Shown: positions 17,152 to 24,510 of the stretch, piece by piece
Position numbering within the stretch: the first letter of the stretch is position 1
Layout: each line of letters begins with the position of its first letter
Assembly (NCBI RefSeq): GCF_030403775.1
Contig: NZ_JAQMWQ010000039.1
Coordinates: forward strand, 1-32,514
DNA length: 32,514 bases
Origin: Paenibacillus sp. BSR1-1
GTDB lineage: Bacteria > Bacillota > Bacilli > Bacillales > Cytobacillaceae
Reading direction: 5' to 3'
The notes under the pieces: generated by a model
Seen by the model: only the letters and a program-made list of their open reading frames with translations
What the model was told of the DNA's origin: nothing
Database searches by the model: none
Position numbers and translations under genes: made by a program

Positions 17152-17181
17152 AAAAGGCAAAGCCCGTAAGCTTTGCCTTTT
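17152..17181 (-). terminator. intrinsic terminator of the safA cluster
   Basis: Perfect 12-bp stem AAAAGGCAAAGC / GCTTTGCCTTTT, 6-base loop, followed on the minus strand by TAATTTTT. It lies eight bases after the stop codon of the lipoprotein gene and separates the safA cluster from bofC. Confidence 0.9.
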
Positions 17182-17188
17182 ATTAAAA

Positions 17189-17932
17189 CTATTTTGAATA
17201 TCTGTTTGGAACTTCTTCGTTTTGGCGGCGGTCCTTATTCGCTTTCGGCTGTCGCTGCGGTACATCATTATTGATGTTCCGGTCGCGTCCAAATGTTCCT
17301 TCGTCTGTAATGACAGTTACTGATTTTCCGTTCGCGAATGGCTTCACCGCATTTTTAATAGCTCTTTTGGTTGCGGCCTCCCTGTCACGGTCCACTAAGT
17401 TAACCGAAACAATAACAGTGTTTCCATAGGCAACGGATCTTACTGATTGAACGTTATCGATGCTTGAAACTTTGCTCCTGATATTATCGGTTATATTTTC
17501 TTGGACATGTTTATCTGTTGCCTCACCGTTCTTACCGATATTTTTATTCAAGTGACCGTGATAATTCATATCGCTGGTACTAAAGCGGTTATCACGCTGG
17601 AAGAAATTACGGTCGGTCTCTGCTAAAGGCGTAGTAGGGTTTTTTGGGTTGCCATTTTCATCCCTTGTCTGAAGCAGTTTTCTTTTTTGATTATTTACAA
17701 TTCCATCCTCATTCCCAAGGGTATGGTCCATCATTTCGGTGAAAGCACCATCATTATCCCTTAGAAAACCATAATTGCTATTAGGATGGTTTTCATTCGA
17801 GTAATACCCCATTGGACGAGCCAGATTATTGCTTCCTTTATTGGCACCTGCATTGTTATTATCATTGTTACAGCCGGCCAGCCCCATCATCATCACGGCT
17901 GAAAGAGGAATCATCCACTGCTTCTTGTTCAA
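17189..17932 (-). CDS. YhcN/YlaJ-family sporulation lipoprotein (CoxA-like)
   Basis: A 247-residue lipoprotein: signal peptide MNKKQWMIPLSAVMMMG and lipobox LAGC with acceptor Cys21, then an Asn-rich linker. The C-terminal part has the YhcN/YlaJ domain (about 145-215: NITDNIRSKVSSIDNVQSV, then GNTVIVSVNLVDR and a RAIKNAVKPF segment). Family members are spore-membrane or cortex lipoproteins affecting germination and outgrowth. B. subtilis has coxA (yrbB) of this family and similar length next to safA, so this is probably its counterpart; I leave the symbol blank because the identity rests on position and domain. The start is TTG, well supported by AGGGGG eight bases upstream. It is the third gene after safA and the kinase-like gene, with a terminator directly after. 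Confidence 0.85.
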   Translation of the reverse strand: MNKKQWMIPLSAVMMMGLAGCNNDNNNAGANKGSNNLARPMGYYSNENHPNSNYGFLRDNDGAFTEMMDHTLGNEDGIVNNQKRKLLQTRDENGNPKNPTTPLAETDRNFFQRDNRFSTSDMNYHGHLNKNIGKNGEATDKHVQENITDNIRSKVSSIDNVQSVRSVAYGNTVIVSVNLVDRDREAATKRAIKNAVKPFANGKSVTVITDEGTFGRDRNINNDVPQRQPKANKDRRQNEEVPNRYSK

Positions 17933-18016
17933 GCGAAAAACCCCCTTAATTCATCCTGAGCATTTTAAAAGATGCTCGTTATTAGGGTGCAATTTTTTAG
18001 GGGTTTTCATTCATTT

Positions 18017-19009
18017 TCATTCATCTGCCATGGTCTTAATTCGGTCAATAAATTTTTTTCTCGCGTAAAACTGATTAATCGTTAAATCCATCACCTGTTT
18101 AAATTTAACCTGGTCAGAATACGATTTTTCCCTAATGATTCTGTTCCACTCGCGAAAAATATCTGCTGGATATACTAAGGCATACAAAAACGGTTTTTGA
18201 GGAATATATTTCTTGATTGGTTCATACTGGAGCAGCTTATCAAACGACCAGTCTAGATACGGAAGAATCCGATTTGCGTATTGTAAATAATCAAAAGAAG
18301 CGGGGCCGATGCTGATTAAATCAAAGTCGATTAATAATAAGGTTCCACTTTTGTCCCGTAAAAAGTTATGATGGGCAACATCCCCATGCAGGATCACATA
18401 TGGCTCTTTTCTGAAAAAAAGGTATTCTTTTTCCATACCCTTCAGTGACCATTCTGCCCATGAGACCATTTCCGAAATAAAGGGATCATTGAAAAAATAT
18501 TTAACGAAAGGAAGATTGTTCGAAAAAATATGATATCGCTCTGTCCACTTTCCAATTAAATCAGCTTTCGGCAGTAATGTACGATACCGTGCTTCAAAGG
18601 ATGCCGTTGTTTGATGAAATTGTTCGAGCAGCTCAATTCCTTCCTGACGGTTTTTGTGGGAGTGAAAGGAAAAAGTAGTTTTGCTCGGGGCAACATACTC
18701 GATGCAGCCAAAGTAAGTACCCTCGAAAAACAGCTGATCTTTCACATTGGGATTAAGAAATTTATAAGTTTTCCTAAACCCCTCTTTATTCAATGTGGTT
18801 GTAAACGCTTCTTGAAGTCTAAGTCTGCTGTTGGTTTGGTACCCTTTCATGATATAAGTATTTTTTTCTGTTTTTAAAAATAAAACAGATTTTCTTATCG
18901 GAACCATTTGGATGATTTTTTCTGTAAACTGCGACCGAAAATAAGAGAGGAGACGATTATAGTAATCATCGTCTCCATTTTTGTTTTTCGTTGTATTAAC
19001 TGCTCTCAT
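18017..19009 (-). CDS. CotS-family / aminoglycoside-phosphotransferase-like kinase, spore-coat associated
   Basis: A 330-residue member of the APH/choline-kinase fold, most like the CotS/YsxE/YutH spore proteins. Visible kinase features are a nucleotide-lysine candidate in YIMKGY (Lys55), the catalytic loop HGDVAHHN (His208, Asp210, Asn215) and the DFD metal motif at 228-230, so active residues seem intact. The frame runs on to 19060, but the ATG ending at 19009 has an AAGGG ribosome site inside the end of safA and overlaps the safA stop by 14 bases, so translation is probably coupled to SafA. That coupling and the following YhcN/YlaJ lipoprotein gene point to a spore-coat or cortex role; the substrate is unknown. 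B. subtilis CotS proteins are structural coat proteins, so enzymatic activity is not certain. Confidence 0.8.
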   Translation of the reverse strand: MRAVNTTKNKNGDDDYYNRLLSYFRSQFTEKIIQMVPIRKSVLFLKTEKNTYIMKGYQTNSRLRLQEAFTTTLNKEGFRKTYKFLNPNVKDQLFFEGTYFGCIEYVAPSKTTFSFHSHKNRQEGIELLEQFHQTTASFEARYRTLLPKADLIGKWTERYHIFSNNLPFVKYFFNDPFISEMVSWAEWSLKGMEKEYLFFRKEPYVILHGDVAHHNFLRDKSGTLLLIDFDLISIGPASFDYLQYANRILPYLDWSFDKLLQYEPIKKYIPQKPFLYALVYPADIFREWNRIIREKSYSDQVKFKQVMDLTINQFYARKKFIDRIKTMADE

Positions 19010-20696
19010 CCTGGAACCCTTGCATTCCATAAGGATTAGTCCCAACCGGTCCCATTCCATAGGGGTTCATAAATGGAGGCTGAGCAACATTACCCGGTCC
19101 AGTAAATGGCGCACTATAAATTGGCGGTGTTGGCGGTACAAAAGCAGGTGCAACACTTGTTGGTGCCGCTGGTATTCCAGCCGGCATTCCTGAAGGCATA
19201 CCAGTTGGGACTGCGCCGCAGCCGCAATCTTCTAAAGCACCTGTCCCGATAGGCAGTCCTTGTGTTGGATAAGGCTGCTGCATATAAGGCATTTGTGCTC
19301 CGAAGCCTGGTACTGGTGCTTCTGCAGTCTCAAAATCTTCTCCCATTGTCTGTGGAACTCCGCCCATTTGAGGAGGGTACCCATACGGCATTTGACCATA
19401 AGGTGCTCCCATTCCGTATGGGTTTACCATTCCAGGAGCCCCATACATCGGTCCAGGCGCAAATCCAGTCGGATGATGCTGGCCATGGTAAAAGGATGAA
19501 CTTTCTACTGGATAACCTCCTGGTACACTTGGTACTCCTGTTGGATAGGCCGCTGGCACTGCTCCAGGGTAGCCAACTGGTTGTGCTCCAGAGAAGCCTG
19601 TTGGCATTTGTCCATATCCGGCTGGCACTTGACCAAATGCCGCTGGATCCACATAAGGCTGCTGGAACGCTGGGTTTTGTACTGCTCCCGGTATAAATCC
19701 TGGGTTCATTGCAGGTATTTGCGGCATAAATGATGATGATTCATCATGAAAATGCGGCTGCACATATGGTGCGCCTGCTACGTTTGGTGAATACCCCGGT
19801 GCTACAGGCGGGTATCCAGCCGCACCAGGCATTACTCCGCCCGGCATCACTCCGCCTGGCATCACTCCGTCCGGCATCACTCCGCCCGGCATCACTCCGC
19901 CCGGCATCACTCCGCCTGGCATCACTCCGCCTGGCATCACTCCGCCTGGCATATGCGGAAACGGCATATACGGTGTTGGTACCGGGAACCCTCCGCCAAA
20001 TGGCGGGCAGAATCCTGGCCCAGGCATAACTGGTGTCATTGGAACACAGTCTTGAACAGGCATTTGAATTGGTGCTTCCATTACCGGTTCTGGAATTGGA
20101 TTTGCTTTGATTGGCGTCTCTTTGATTGGCATTTCTTTGATAGGTACTTCTTTAATTGGCATTTCTTTCTTAGGTACTTCTTTGATTTCAGGAAGAATAT
20201 TGGTTGGCTTTGGCGGCAGCTGCGGTTGAGGAATCATATTTGTCATATTCATCATATAGTAGTTGTTAATATCAATTTCTGGGACTACTTGTAGAGGCAT
20301 TTTTGGAGTATAGGGTGCTTTTGGTGTTTCTTTGATAATTGGCTTCTCTTTGGCAATTGGTACTTCCTTAATTGGGGCTTCTTTGATTGGAGCTTCCTTG
20401 ATTGGAGCTTCTTTAATCGGTGCCTCCTTAATAAGGGATTCTTTTAATGGTTTCTCTTTGGCAATCGGCATTTCCTTTTTTGCTCCCATATTGATAGTCG
20501 TACCAGGATTGTGTCCCGCAGATGCTCCTTTTTTTATCGTTCCACCTGAGGTTGGGACCTTTACTTTCATTCCGGGCATAATCATATCAGGGTTGCTGAG
20601 CTGCGTATTCATCTTTTTCAGCTCTTCAAAATTCACGCCGTACTTCTTGGCGATCTTCCAAAGAGTATCCCCTTTCTGTACGATATGGATCTTCAC
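18996..20696 (-). CDS. safA: SafA, spore coat assembly morphogenetic protein with LysM domain
   Basis: SafA sits at the cortex-coat interface and directs inner-coat assembly; its LysM domain binds peptidoglycan. This 566-residue protein begins with the LysM domain (2-48: KIHIVQKGDTLWKIAKKYG to MPGMKVKVP), which closely matches B. subtilis SafA. The rest is low complexity: IKEAP-type Lys/Glu/Pro repeats (about 89-115 and 171-195), an IDINNYYMMNM patch near 141-151, eight GGVMP repeats (about 250-290), and a long Pro/Gly/Tyr/Met tail with a single CGCG motif. I start at the GTG ending at 20696, after GGAGG, because family members begin MKIHIVQKGD; a longer frame to 20726 is unsupported. It is longer than B. 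subtilis SafA (about 390), mainly through the repeats. It leads into the kinase and lipoprotein genes. Confidence 0.93.
   Translation of the reverse strand: MKIHIVQKGDTLWKIAKKYGVNFEELKKMNTQLSNPDMIMPGMKVKVPTSGGTIKKGASAGHNPGTTINMGAKKEMPIAKEKPLKESLIKEAPIKEAPIKEAPIKEAPIKEVPIAKEKPIIKETPKAPYTPKMPLQVVPEIDINNYYMMNMTNMIPQPQLPPKPTNILPEIKEVPKKEMPIKEVPIKEMPIKETPIKANPIPEPVMEAPIQMPVQDCVPMTPVMPGPGFCPPFGGGFPVPTPYMPFPHMPGGVMPGGVMPGGVMPGGVMPGGVMPDGVMPGGVMPGGVMPGAAGYPPVAPGYSPNVAGAPYVQPHFHDESSSFMPQIPAMNPGFIPGAVQNPAFQQPYVDPAAFGQVPAGYGQMPTGFSGAQPVGYPGAVPAAYPTGVPSVPGGYPVESSSFYHGQHHPTGFAPGPMYGAPGMVNPYGMGAPYGQMPYGYPPQMGGVPQTMGEDFETAEAPVPGFGAQMPYMQQPYPTQGLPIGTGALEDCGCGAVPTGMPSGMPAGIPAAPTSVAPAFVPPTPPIYSAPFTGPGNVAQPPFMNPYGMGPVGTNPYGMQGFQDESS
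19831..19950 (-). repeat. eight 15-bp tandem repeats inside safA
   Basis: Eight uninterrupted units of the type ATCACTCCGCCTGGC (plus strand), differing at one or two positions (C/T changes; one TCCGTCC unit at 19861-19875 changes Gly to Asp). The 15-base period keeps the frame and encodes repeated GGVMP. Copy number can be expected to vary by slippage without breaking the gene. Confidence 0.95.
20356..20430 (-). repeat. five imperfect 15-bp repeats encoding IKEAP in safA
   Basis: Five units starting ATTGG or ATCGG on the plus strand (20356, 20371, 20386, 20401, 20416) encode consecutive KEAPI/KEVPI pentapeptides. Single-base, mainly third-position differences show they are older than the 19831-19950 array. 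A looser set of the same motif lies near 20112-20190. Confidence 0.85.
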
Positions 20697-20728
20697 TCTG
20701 ATTTCCCTCCTATGGCATAAGTCCATAT

Positions 20729-20736
20729 AGTGTATG
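20729..20736 (-). promoter_or_regulatory. candidate sigma-E -10 box of safA
   Basis: Minus strand CATACACT agrees with the sigma-E -10 consensus CATACAnT. It is 33 bases before the safA start. The -35 region (around TTAGCAC) is a poor match. safA is a sigma-E gene in B. subtilis, which favours the call. Confidence 0.35.
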
Positions 20737-20828
20737 TGAAGATGGGCAAAGTGCTAACATTCTTCAAAAAAACTTATGCTAATTTTTTTAAAAATATGAA
20801 TAAGTCCCTGAATAAATGGAGATATACG

Positions 20829-20861
20829 ATTCGCTGATAACTCTTTATAATTCGCTGATAA
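20829..20861. repeat. direct repeat ATTCGCTGATAA upstream of safA
   Basis: Two exact 12-base copies, ATTCGCTGATAA at 20829-20840 and 20850-20861, 21 bases apart, about two helical turns. They lie in the 223-base spacer between the nadA terminator and safA. A related partial copy (TACGAT) precedes them. Function unknown. Confidence 0.6.
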
Positions 20862-20878
20862 ATCCAAACAGTATATTA

Positions 20879-20913
20879 AAAAAAGATGCAATCAGCTAAA
20901 TTGCATCTTTTTT
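20879..20913 (-). terminator. intrinsic terminator of nadBCA
   Basis: Perfect 14-bp stem AAAAAAGATGCAAT / ATTGCATCTTTTTT (20879-20892 with 20900-20913), 7-base loop. It lies six bases after the nadA stop and ends the nadB-nadC-nadA transcript. The A/T tracts are symmetric, so it could also act rightward. Confidence 0.92.
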
Positions 20914-20919
20914 GGCCTA

Positions 20920-22017
20920 TTATGAATTTTTTAGCATCCGTTCAAGCGCTGATTTAGCGTTTTCGGCTATTTCTGGACTAACTTTAATGACATTATTCGT
21001 ATCTTCTAATGTATCCAAGCTCCATACCAGGTGTGGCAGGTCAATTCGGTTCATGGTCAAGCAAGGACACATATGAGGGTTTAGAGAAATAATCTTTTTA
21101 TCCGGATGATTGGTAATGAGACGGTTAACCAGGTTCATTTCTGTACCAATGGCCCATGCAGACCCAGGCTCCGCTTTTTCAATTGCATTGATGATATAGC
21201 TTGTGGAACCAGCCATATCAGATAATTCGACCACTTCACGACGGCATTCCGGATGGACGATAATTTTCATCTCCGGATACTTATAACGCGTATCAATCAC
21301 ATTTTGAACGGTAAAGTTTTCATGGACAGAGCAATGTCCTTTCCAAAGGATTACCTTTACTTTGGAAACATCACCATCATATTCTAATGTATCGTTAATT
21401 GGATTCCAAATAGCCATTGCAGACAGTGGGATACCTAAATCAGCAGCTGTATTGCGTCCTAAATGCTGATCCGGCAAAAATAAAATCCGCTCCTTTTGTT
21501 CAAAAGCCCATTTCACCATTGTTTCCGCATTCGAAGACGTAACCGTTGCCCCGCCATTAGCACCGACGAACGACTTAATAGCGGCCGTTGAATTGACGTA
21601 GGTTAATGGAAGAATCGTATCACCAAAAAGAGCTTGCAGCTTCTCCCATGCTCTCTCCGTTTGCCCTAAATCCGCCATATCCGCCATCGAACAGCCGGCG
21701 CGCATATCAGGCAGGATGACCTTTTGGTTTTCTGTTGTTAAGATATCAGCCGTTTCTGCCATAAAATGTACCCCGCAGAAAACGATATATTCCGCTTCTG
21801 TATTTTCCGCCGATAATTGGGCCAGCTTTAAAGAATCCCCTGTCGCATCGGCAAACTGAATCACTTCATCCTTTTGATAATGATGTCCTGGGATGAAAAG
21901 CCGTGATCCGAGCTTGTTTTTCACCTCGATCACTCGTGCCTCTAATTCTTCTCGTGACATCTGCTTATATTTTTCCGGAATCATTTTATTGGATTGTAGT
22001 GAGGCTAAAATGTTCAT
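20920..22017 (-). CDS. nadA: quinolinate synthase A
   Basis: Condenses iminoaspartate from NadB with dihydroxyacetone phosphate to quinolinate, using a 4Fe-4S cluster. The 365 residues include the three cluster cysteines expected for the long NadA class: Cys109 (RAGCSMADM), Cys229 (KGHCSVHENF) and Cys319 in CPC. These match the essential cysteines 110, 230 and 320 of the B. subtilis enzyme. The substrate-binding GHHYQKDEVIQFAD is at 44-57. ATG with AGGAG ribosome site, one base after the nadC stop. The cluster is probably built or repaired by NadS, encoded divergently nearby. Confidence 0.97.
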   Translation of the reverse strand: MNILASLQSNKMIPEKYKQMSREELEARVIEVKNKLGSRLFIPGHHYQKDEVIQFADATGDSLKLAQLSAENTEAEYIVFCGVHFMAETADILTTENQKVILPDMRAGCSMADMADLGQTERAWEKLQALFGDTILPLTYVNSTAAIKSFVGANGGATVTSSNAETMVKWAFEQKERILFLPDQHLGRNTAADLGIPLSAMAIWNPINDTLEYDGDVSKVKVILWKGHCSVHENFTVQNVIDTRYKYPEMKIIVHPECRREVVELSDMAGSTSYIINAIEKAEPGSAWAIGTEMNLVNRLITNHPDKKIISLNPHMCPCLTMNRIDLPHLVWSLDTLEDTNNVIKVSPEIAENAKSALERMLKNS

Positions 22018-22018
22018 C

Positions 22019-22867
22019 TTATTCTTCTCCTTTATTCCATTTTACTTTTACGCTTATATCTAACGCTTTATAAGAATGGGTCAAAAATCCAAGGGAAATA
22101 TAATGAACACCTGTATCGCCATAGTCTGCCAGATTGCTCAACTGTATACCGCCTGATGCTTCAGTAATGATTCCTGCCGGAACTAATTTAATTAATTCCT
22201 TGATTTCATCAGGAGTGCGATTATCGAACATAATCACATCGGCACCAGCATTCACCGCTTCCACTACTTGTTCCTCTGTCTCAACTTCCACTTCGACCTT
22301 CACCATATGACCGGCTTGCTTTCGGACGGCTGCAACAGCCCGTTCAATCGAACCAGCAAAAGAAATATGATTATCCTTAATCATCACACCGTCATACAAC
22401 CCAAAGCGGTGATTAAAACCGCCGCCGCAGCGGACCGCATATTTTTCAAACATCCGTAGTCCAGGCGTTGTTTTTCGCGTGTCGCAGATTTTTGTAAAAT
22501 CGCTATTTAAGGTGATAACCGCTTTATTGGTGAGAGTAGCAATTCCGCTCATTCTTTGAATGAGATTAAGTACCACTCTTTCTCCTTTTAACAGATCTGC
22601 AATCTTTCCAGAAACAAGCGCAAGCTGCTGACCATATTCAATTCGGTCTCCGTCTTTTACGAGTACCTCTACGTTAATATCATTATTTAACAGTTTGAAA
22701 CCTGATTTAATAACTTCTTCGCCGCAAAAAATCCCTTCATCTTTGGCTAGAAAAACAATTTCACCATTCGTTTCATCCGCAAAAATTAAATCAGTGGTAA
22801 TATCCTGTTCGCCTATATCTTCGATAAAAAAGTTCTCAAGTTGTGAGCGCAGTTTTAATGTGTTCAT
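22019..22867 (-). CDS. nadC: nicotinate-nucleotide pyrophosphorylase (carboxylating)
   Basis: Converts quinolinate and PRPP to nicotinate mononucleotide, CO2 and PPi, the entry into the common NAD pathway. The 282-residue protein has the family signature TRKTTPGLRMFEKYAV, then RCGGGFNHRFGLYDGVMIKDNH, and the phosphate-binding C-terminal GGIQLSNLADY region. Its start overlaps the end of nadB by 32 bases, a strong sign of translational coupling. The ribosome site is either AAGGA, close to the ATG, or GGGAAG further up. It is the middle gene of nadB-nadC-nadA. Confidence 0.97.
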   Translation of the reverse strand: MNTLKLRSQLENFFIEDIGEQDITTDLIFADETNGEIVFLAKDEGIFCGEEVIKSGFKLLNNDINVEVLVKDGDRIEYGQQLALVSGKIADLLKGERVVLNLIQRMSGIATLTNKAVITLNSDFTKICDTRKTTPGLRMFEKYAVRCGGGFNHRFGLYDGVMIKDNHISFAGSIERAVAAVRKQAGHMVKVEVEVETEEQVVEAVNAGADVIMFDNRTPDEIKELIKLVPAGIITEASGGIQLSNLADYGDTGVHYISLGFLTHSYKALDISVKVKWNKGEE

Positions 22868-24410
22868 GATCCTTTTTCACTTCCCGTTTCTTTTTATGAG
22901 TGAGCGATTTTCTTAGCCAATGATTGTCATCCTCATTCGGATAATCATTTCTATAGTGGCCGCCGCGGCTTTCTTTCCGTTTTAAAGCTGAATCCGTAAT
23001 CAGTTTTGCCGTGAGTACCATAAAAATCTTTGTTAAGTCTTGAACAGAAAACGAATCAAGTTCAGTTAATTCATGAACCTTAAATTGATGAAGCCATTTT
23101 CTCTGCTTCCTAAGATCCACTTCATTCCGGACGATTCCTACCCGCTCCATCATGTAATCCTTGATTTGCTGCTCTGTAGGTAAAATGATTTTTTGCAAGG
23201 TAATATTCAGACTCGGCTGTTCTGATTCTGGTGCTTCGACTGGATTAGCTTGAATCCATTCTGATAATTTTTTCCCTTGATACAATCCCTCTAAAAGGGA
23301 ATTGCTTGCCAGGCGGTTAGCTCCGTGCAGGCCTGTACAAGCCGCTTCGCCTATAGCATAAAGTCCTTCAATGGAGGTACGCCCGATCAAATCCGTTTTG
23401 ATGCCGCCCATTAAAAAATGGCTTCCAGGAGCAACGGGAATTTTTCCAGCTAATAGGTCAATGCCATTTTGCTCGCAAAGAGCCGTGATCGAAGGGAAAC
23501 GTTTCTGAAATTCTTTTATTCTACTAATATCTAAATATACGTTATGGCCATTTTTCAAATATTCATAGATCGTTTGTGAAACCACATGCCGTGGTGCAAG
23601 GTCTTTATAGGGATGGACTCCCTCCATAATCTGTTTTCCATCCTCTGTCACAAGGATGGCTCCATCGCCCCTCACGGCTTCGGAAACCAAGCCTTTTGTT
23701 TCACCATTCAGATATAACAGGGTGGGATGGAATTGAATAAATTCCATATCAACAATTTCGGCACCCGCCAAGTACGCAAGCGCAATTCCATCGCCGCTTA
23801 CCGTCCTGGCATTTGACGTAAATCTATACAATTGGCCGCAGCCGCCTGTTGCGATGATGATGTGCTTACCGTAATACATATGAATGCTGCCATCCGGCCG
23901 CTTTGTTTTTACCCCAATGCAGCGATTTTTTTGCTCATTCAAAATCAATTCATAAGCAAATTCATCTTCTGCTACCAGCACATTATCGGAAAGCTGGCCA
24001 ATCAAATGCTCGATTACGTTTTTACCAGTGGCGTCCCCGCCGCCATGGACAATACGATGCTCGCTGTGAGCTCCTTCCATGCCTAGGAGCAATTCTCCCT
24101 GATGATTTCGATCGAAAACGTCTCCCTTTTGAGCAATGGCCTTAATAAGTGATGGCGCTTCATAAATGATTTCTCTAACTGTATCAGGATTATTGTGGAA
24201 TCTTCCTGCTTCTAAAGTATCCGCCAAATGTTTGGATGGATGATCCTGTGCTCCAATTGCCGCAGCGATCCCGCCTTGGGCAAGATAGGAGTTAGCCATT
24301 CTTATTTTTGACTTTGTGAGAATCCTCACATTCTTATCATTTCCTAATTGGACAGCCAGCTGTAATGCCGCTACCCCGCTTCCAATAATTACAACATCAA
24401 CATTATTCAT
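22836..24410 (-). CDS. nadB: L-aspartate oxidase
   Basis: FAD enzyme that oxidises L-aspartate to iminoaspartate, the first step of de novo NAD synthesis. The N-terminus has the FAD dinucleotide fold VVIIGSGVAALQLA. Further on are the flavin-binding NSYLAQGGIAAAIG segment, HGGGDATG, the catalytic HPTLLY and APRHVV regions, and GLYAIGEAACTGLHGANRLASNSLLEGL. I start at the ATG ending at 24410, after GAGGG, giving 524 residues; the frame extends 12 codons further but without homology. It heads the nadBCA operon, diverging from nadS, with the candidate NiaR operator in the 100-base spacer. A TATAAT box at 24480-24485 (minus strand) could be its -10. Confidence 0.96.
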   Translation of the reverse strand: MNNVDVVIIGSGVAALQLAVQLGNDKNVRILTKSKIRMANSYLAQGGIAAAIGAQDHPSKHLADTLEAGRFHNNPDTVREIIYEAPSLIKAIAQKGDVFDRNHQGELLLGMEGAHSEHRIVHGGGDATGKNVIEHLIGQLSDNVLVAEDEFAYELILNEQKNRCIGVKTKRPDGSIHMYYGKHIIIATGGCGQLYRFTSNARTVSGDGIALAYLAGAEIVDMEFIQFHPTLLYLNGETKGLVSEAVRGDGAILVTEDGKQIMEGVHPYKDLAPRHVVSQTIYEYLKNGHNVYLDISRIKEFQKRFPSITALCEQNGIDLLAGKIPVAPGSHFLMGGIKTDLIGRTSIEGLYAIGEAACTGLHGANRLASNSLLEGLYQGKKLSEWIQANPVEAPESEQPSLNITLQKIILPTEQQIKDYMMERVGIVRNEVDLRKQRKWLHQFKVHELTELDSFSVQDLTKIFMVLTAKLITDSALKRKESRGGHYRNDYPNEDDNHWLRKSLTHKKKREVKKDHEHIKTALTT

Positions 24411-24430
24411 AGGTTGACCCTCCCTGATTA

Positions 24431-24445
24431 ACAGGTGTCTTGACA
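24431..24445. promoter_or_regulatory. candidate NiaR operator between nadB and nadS
   Basis: ACAGGTGTCTTGACA combines two overlapping dyads: ACA-GG-TGT (24431-24438) and TGTC-TT-GACA (24436-24445). The second covers the -35 box of the nadS promoter and the presumed nadB leader. NiaR (YrxA) represses both transcripts in B. subtilis when nicotinate is present, and niaR is encoded just downstream of nadS. The assignment rests on symmetry and position. Confidence 0.55.
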
Positions 24446-24469
24446 TATATATTTACACAGAATTAAACT
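24440..24469 (+). promoter_or_regulatory. sigma-A promoter of nadS-niaR
   Basis: Perfect -35 TTGACA (24440-24445), an 18-base spacer, and -10 TAAACT (24464-24469, 4 of 6). Predicted start near 24476, 35 bases before nadS. Confidence 0.55.
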
Positions 24470-24510
24470 AAAAACAAGTATTATATTAAAAAGTTATTGG
24501 AGAAAATATT

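Noticed and set aside
19831..19950. Regular repeats that might suggest a CRISPR array
   Set aside because: Units of 15 bases are directly adjacent without spacers, stay in the safA frame and encode GGVMP; no cas genes are nearby.
19262..20029. Plus-strand open frames of 99-144 residues with Leu/Ala/Ser-rich repeats opposite safA
   Set aside because: They are mirror products of the 15-bp repeats and the Pro/Gly-rich safA tail. No ribosome sites or family features are present.
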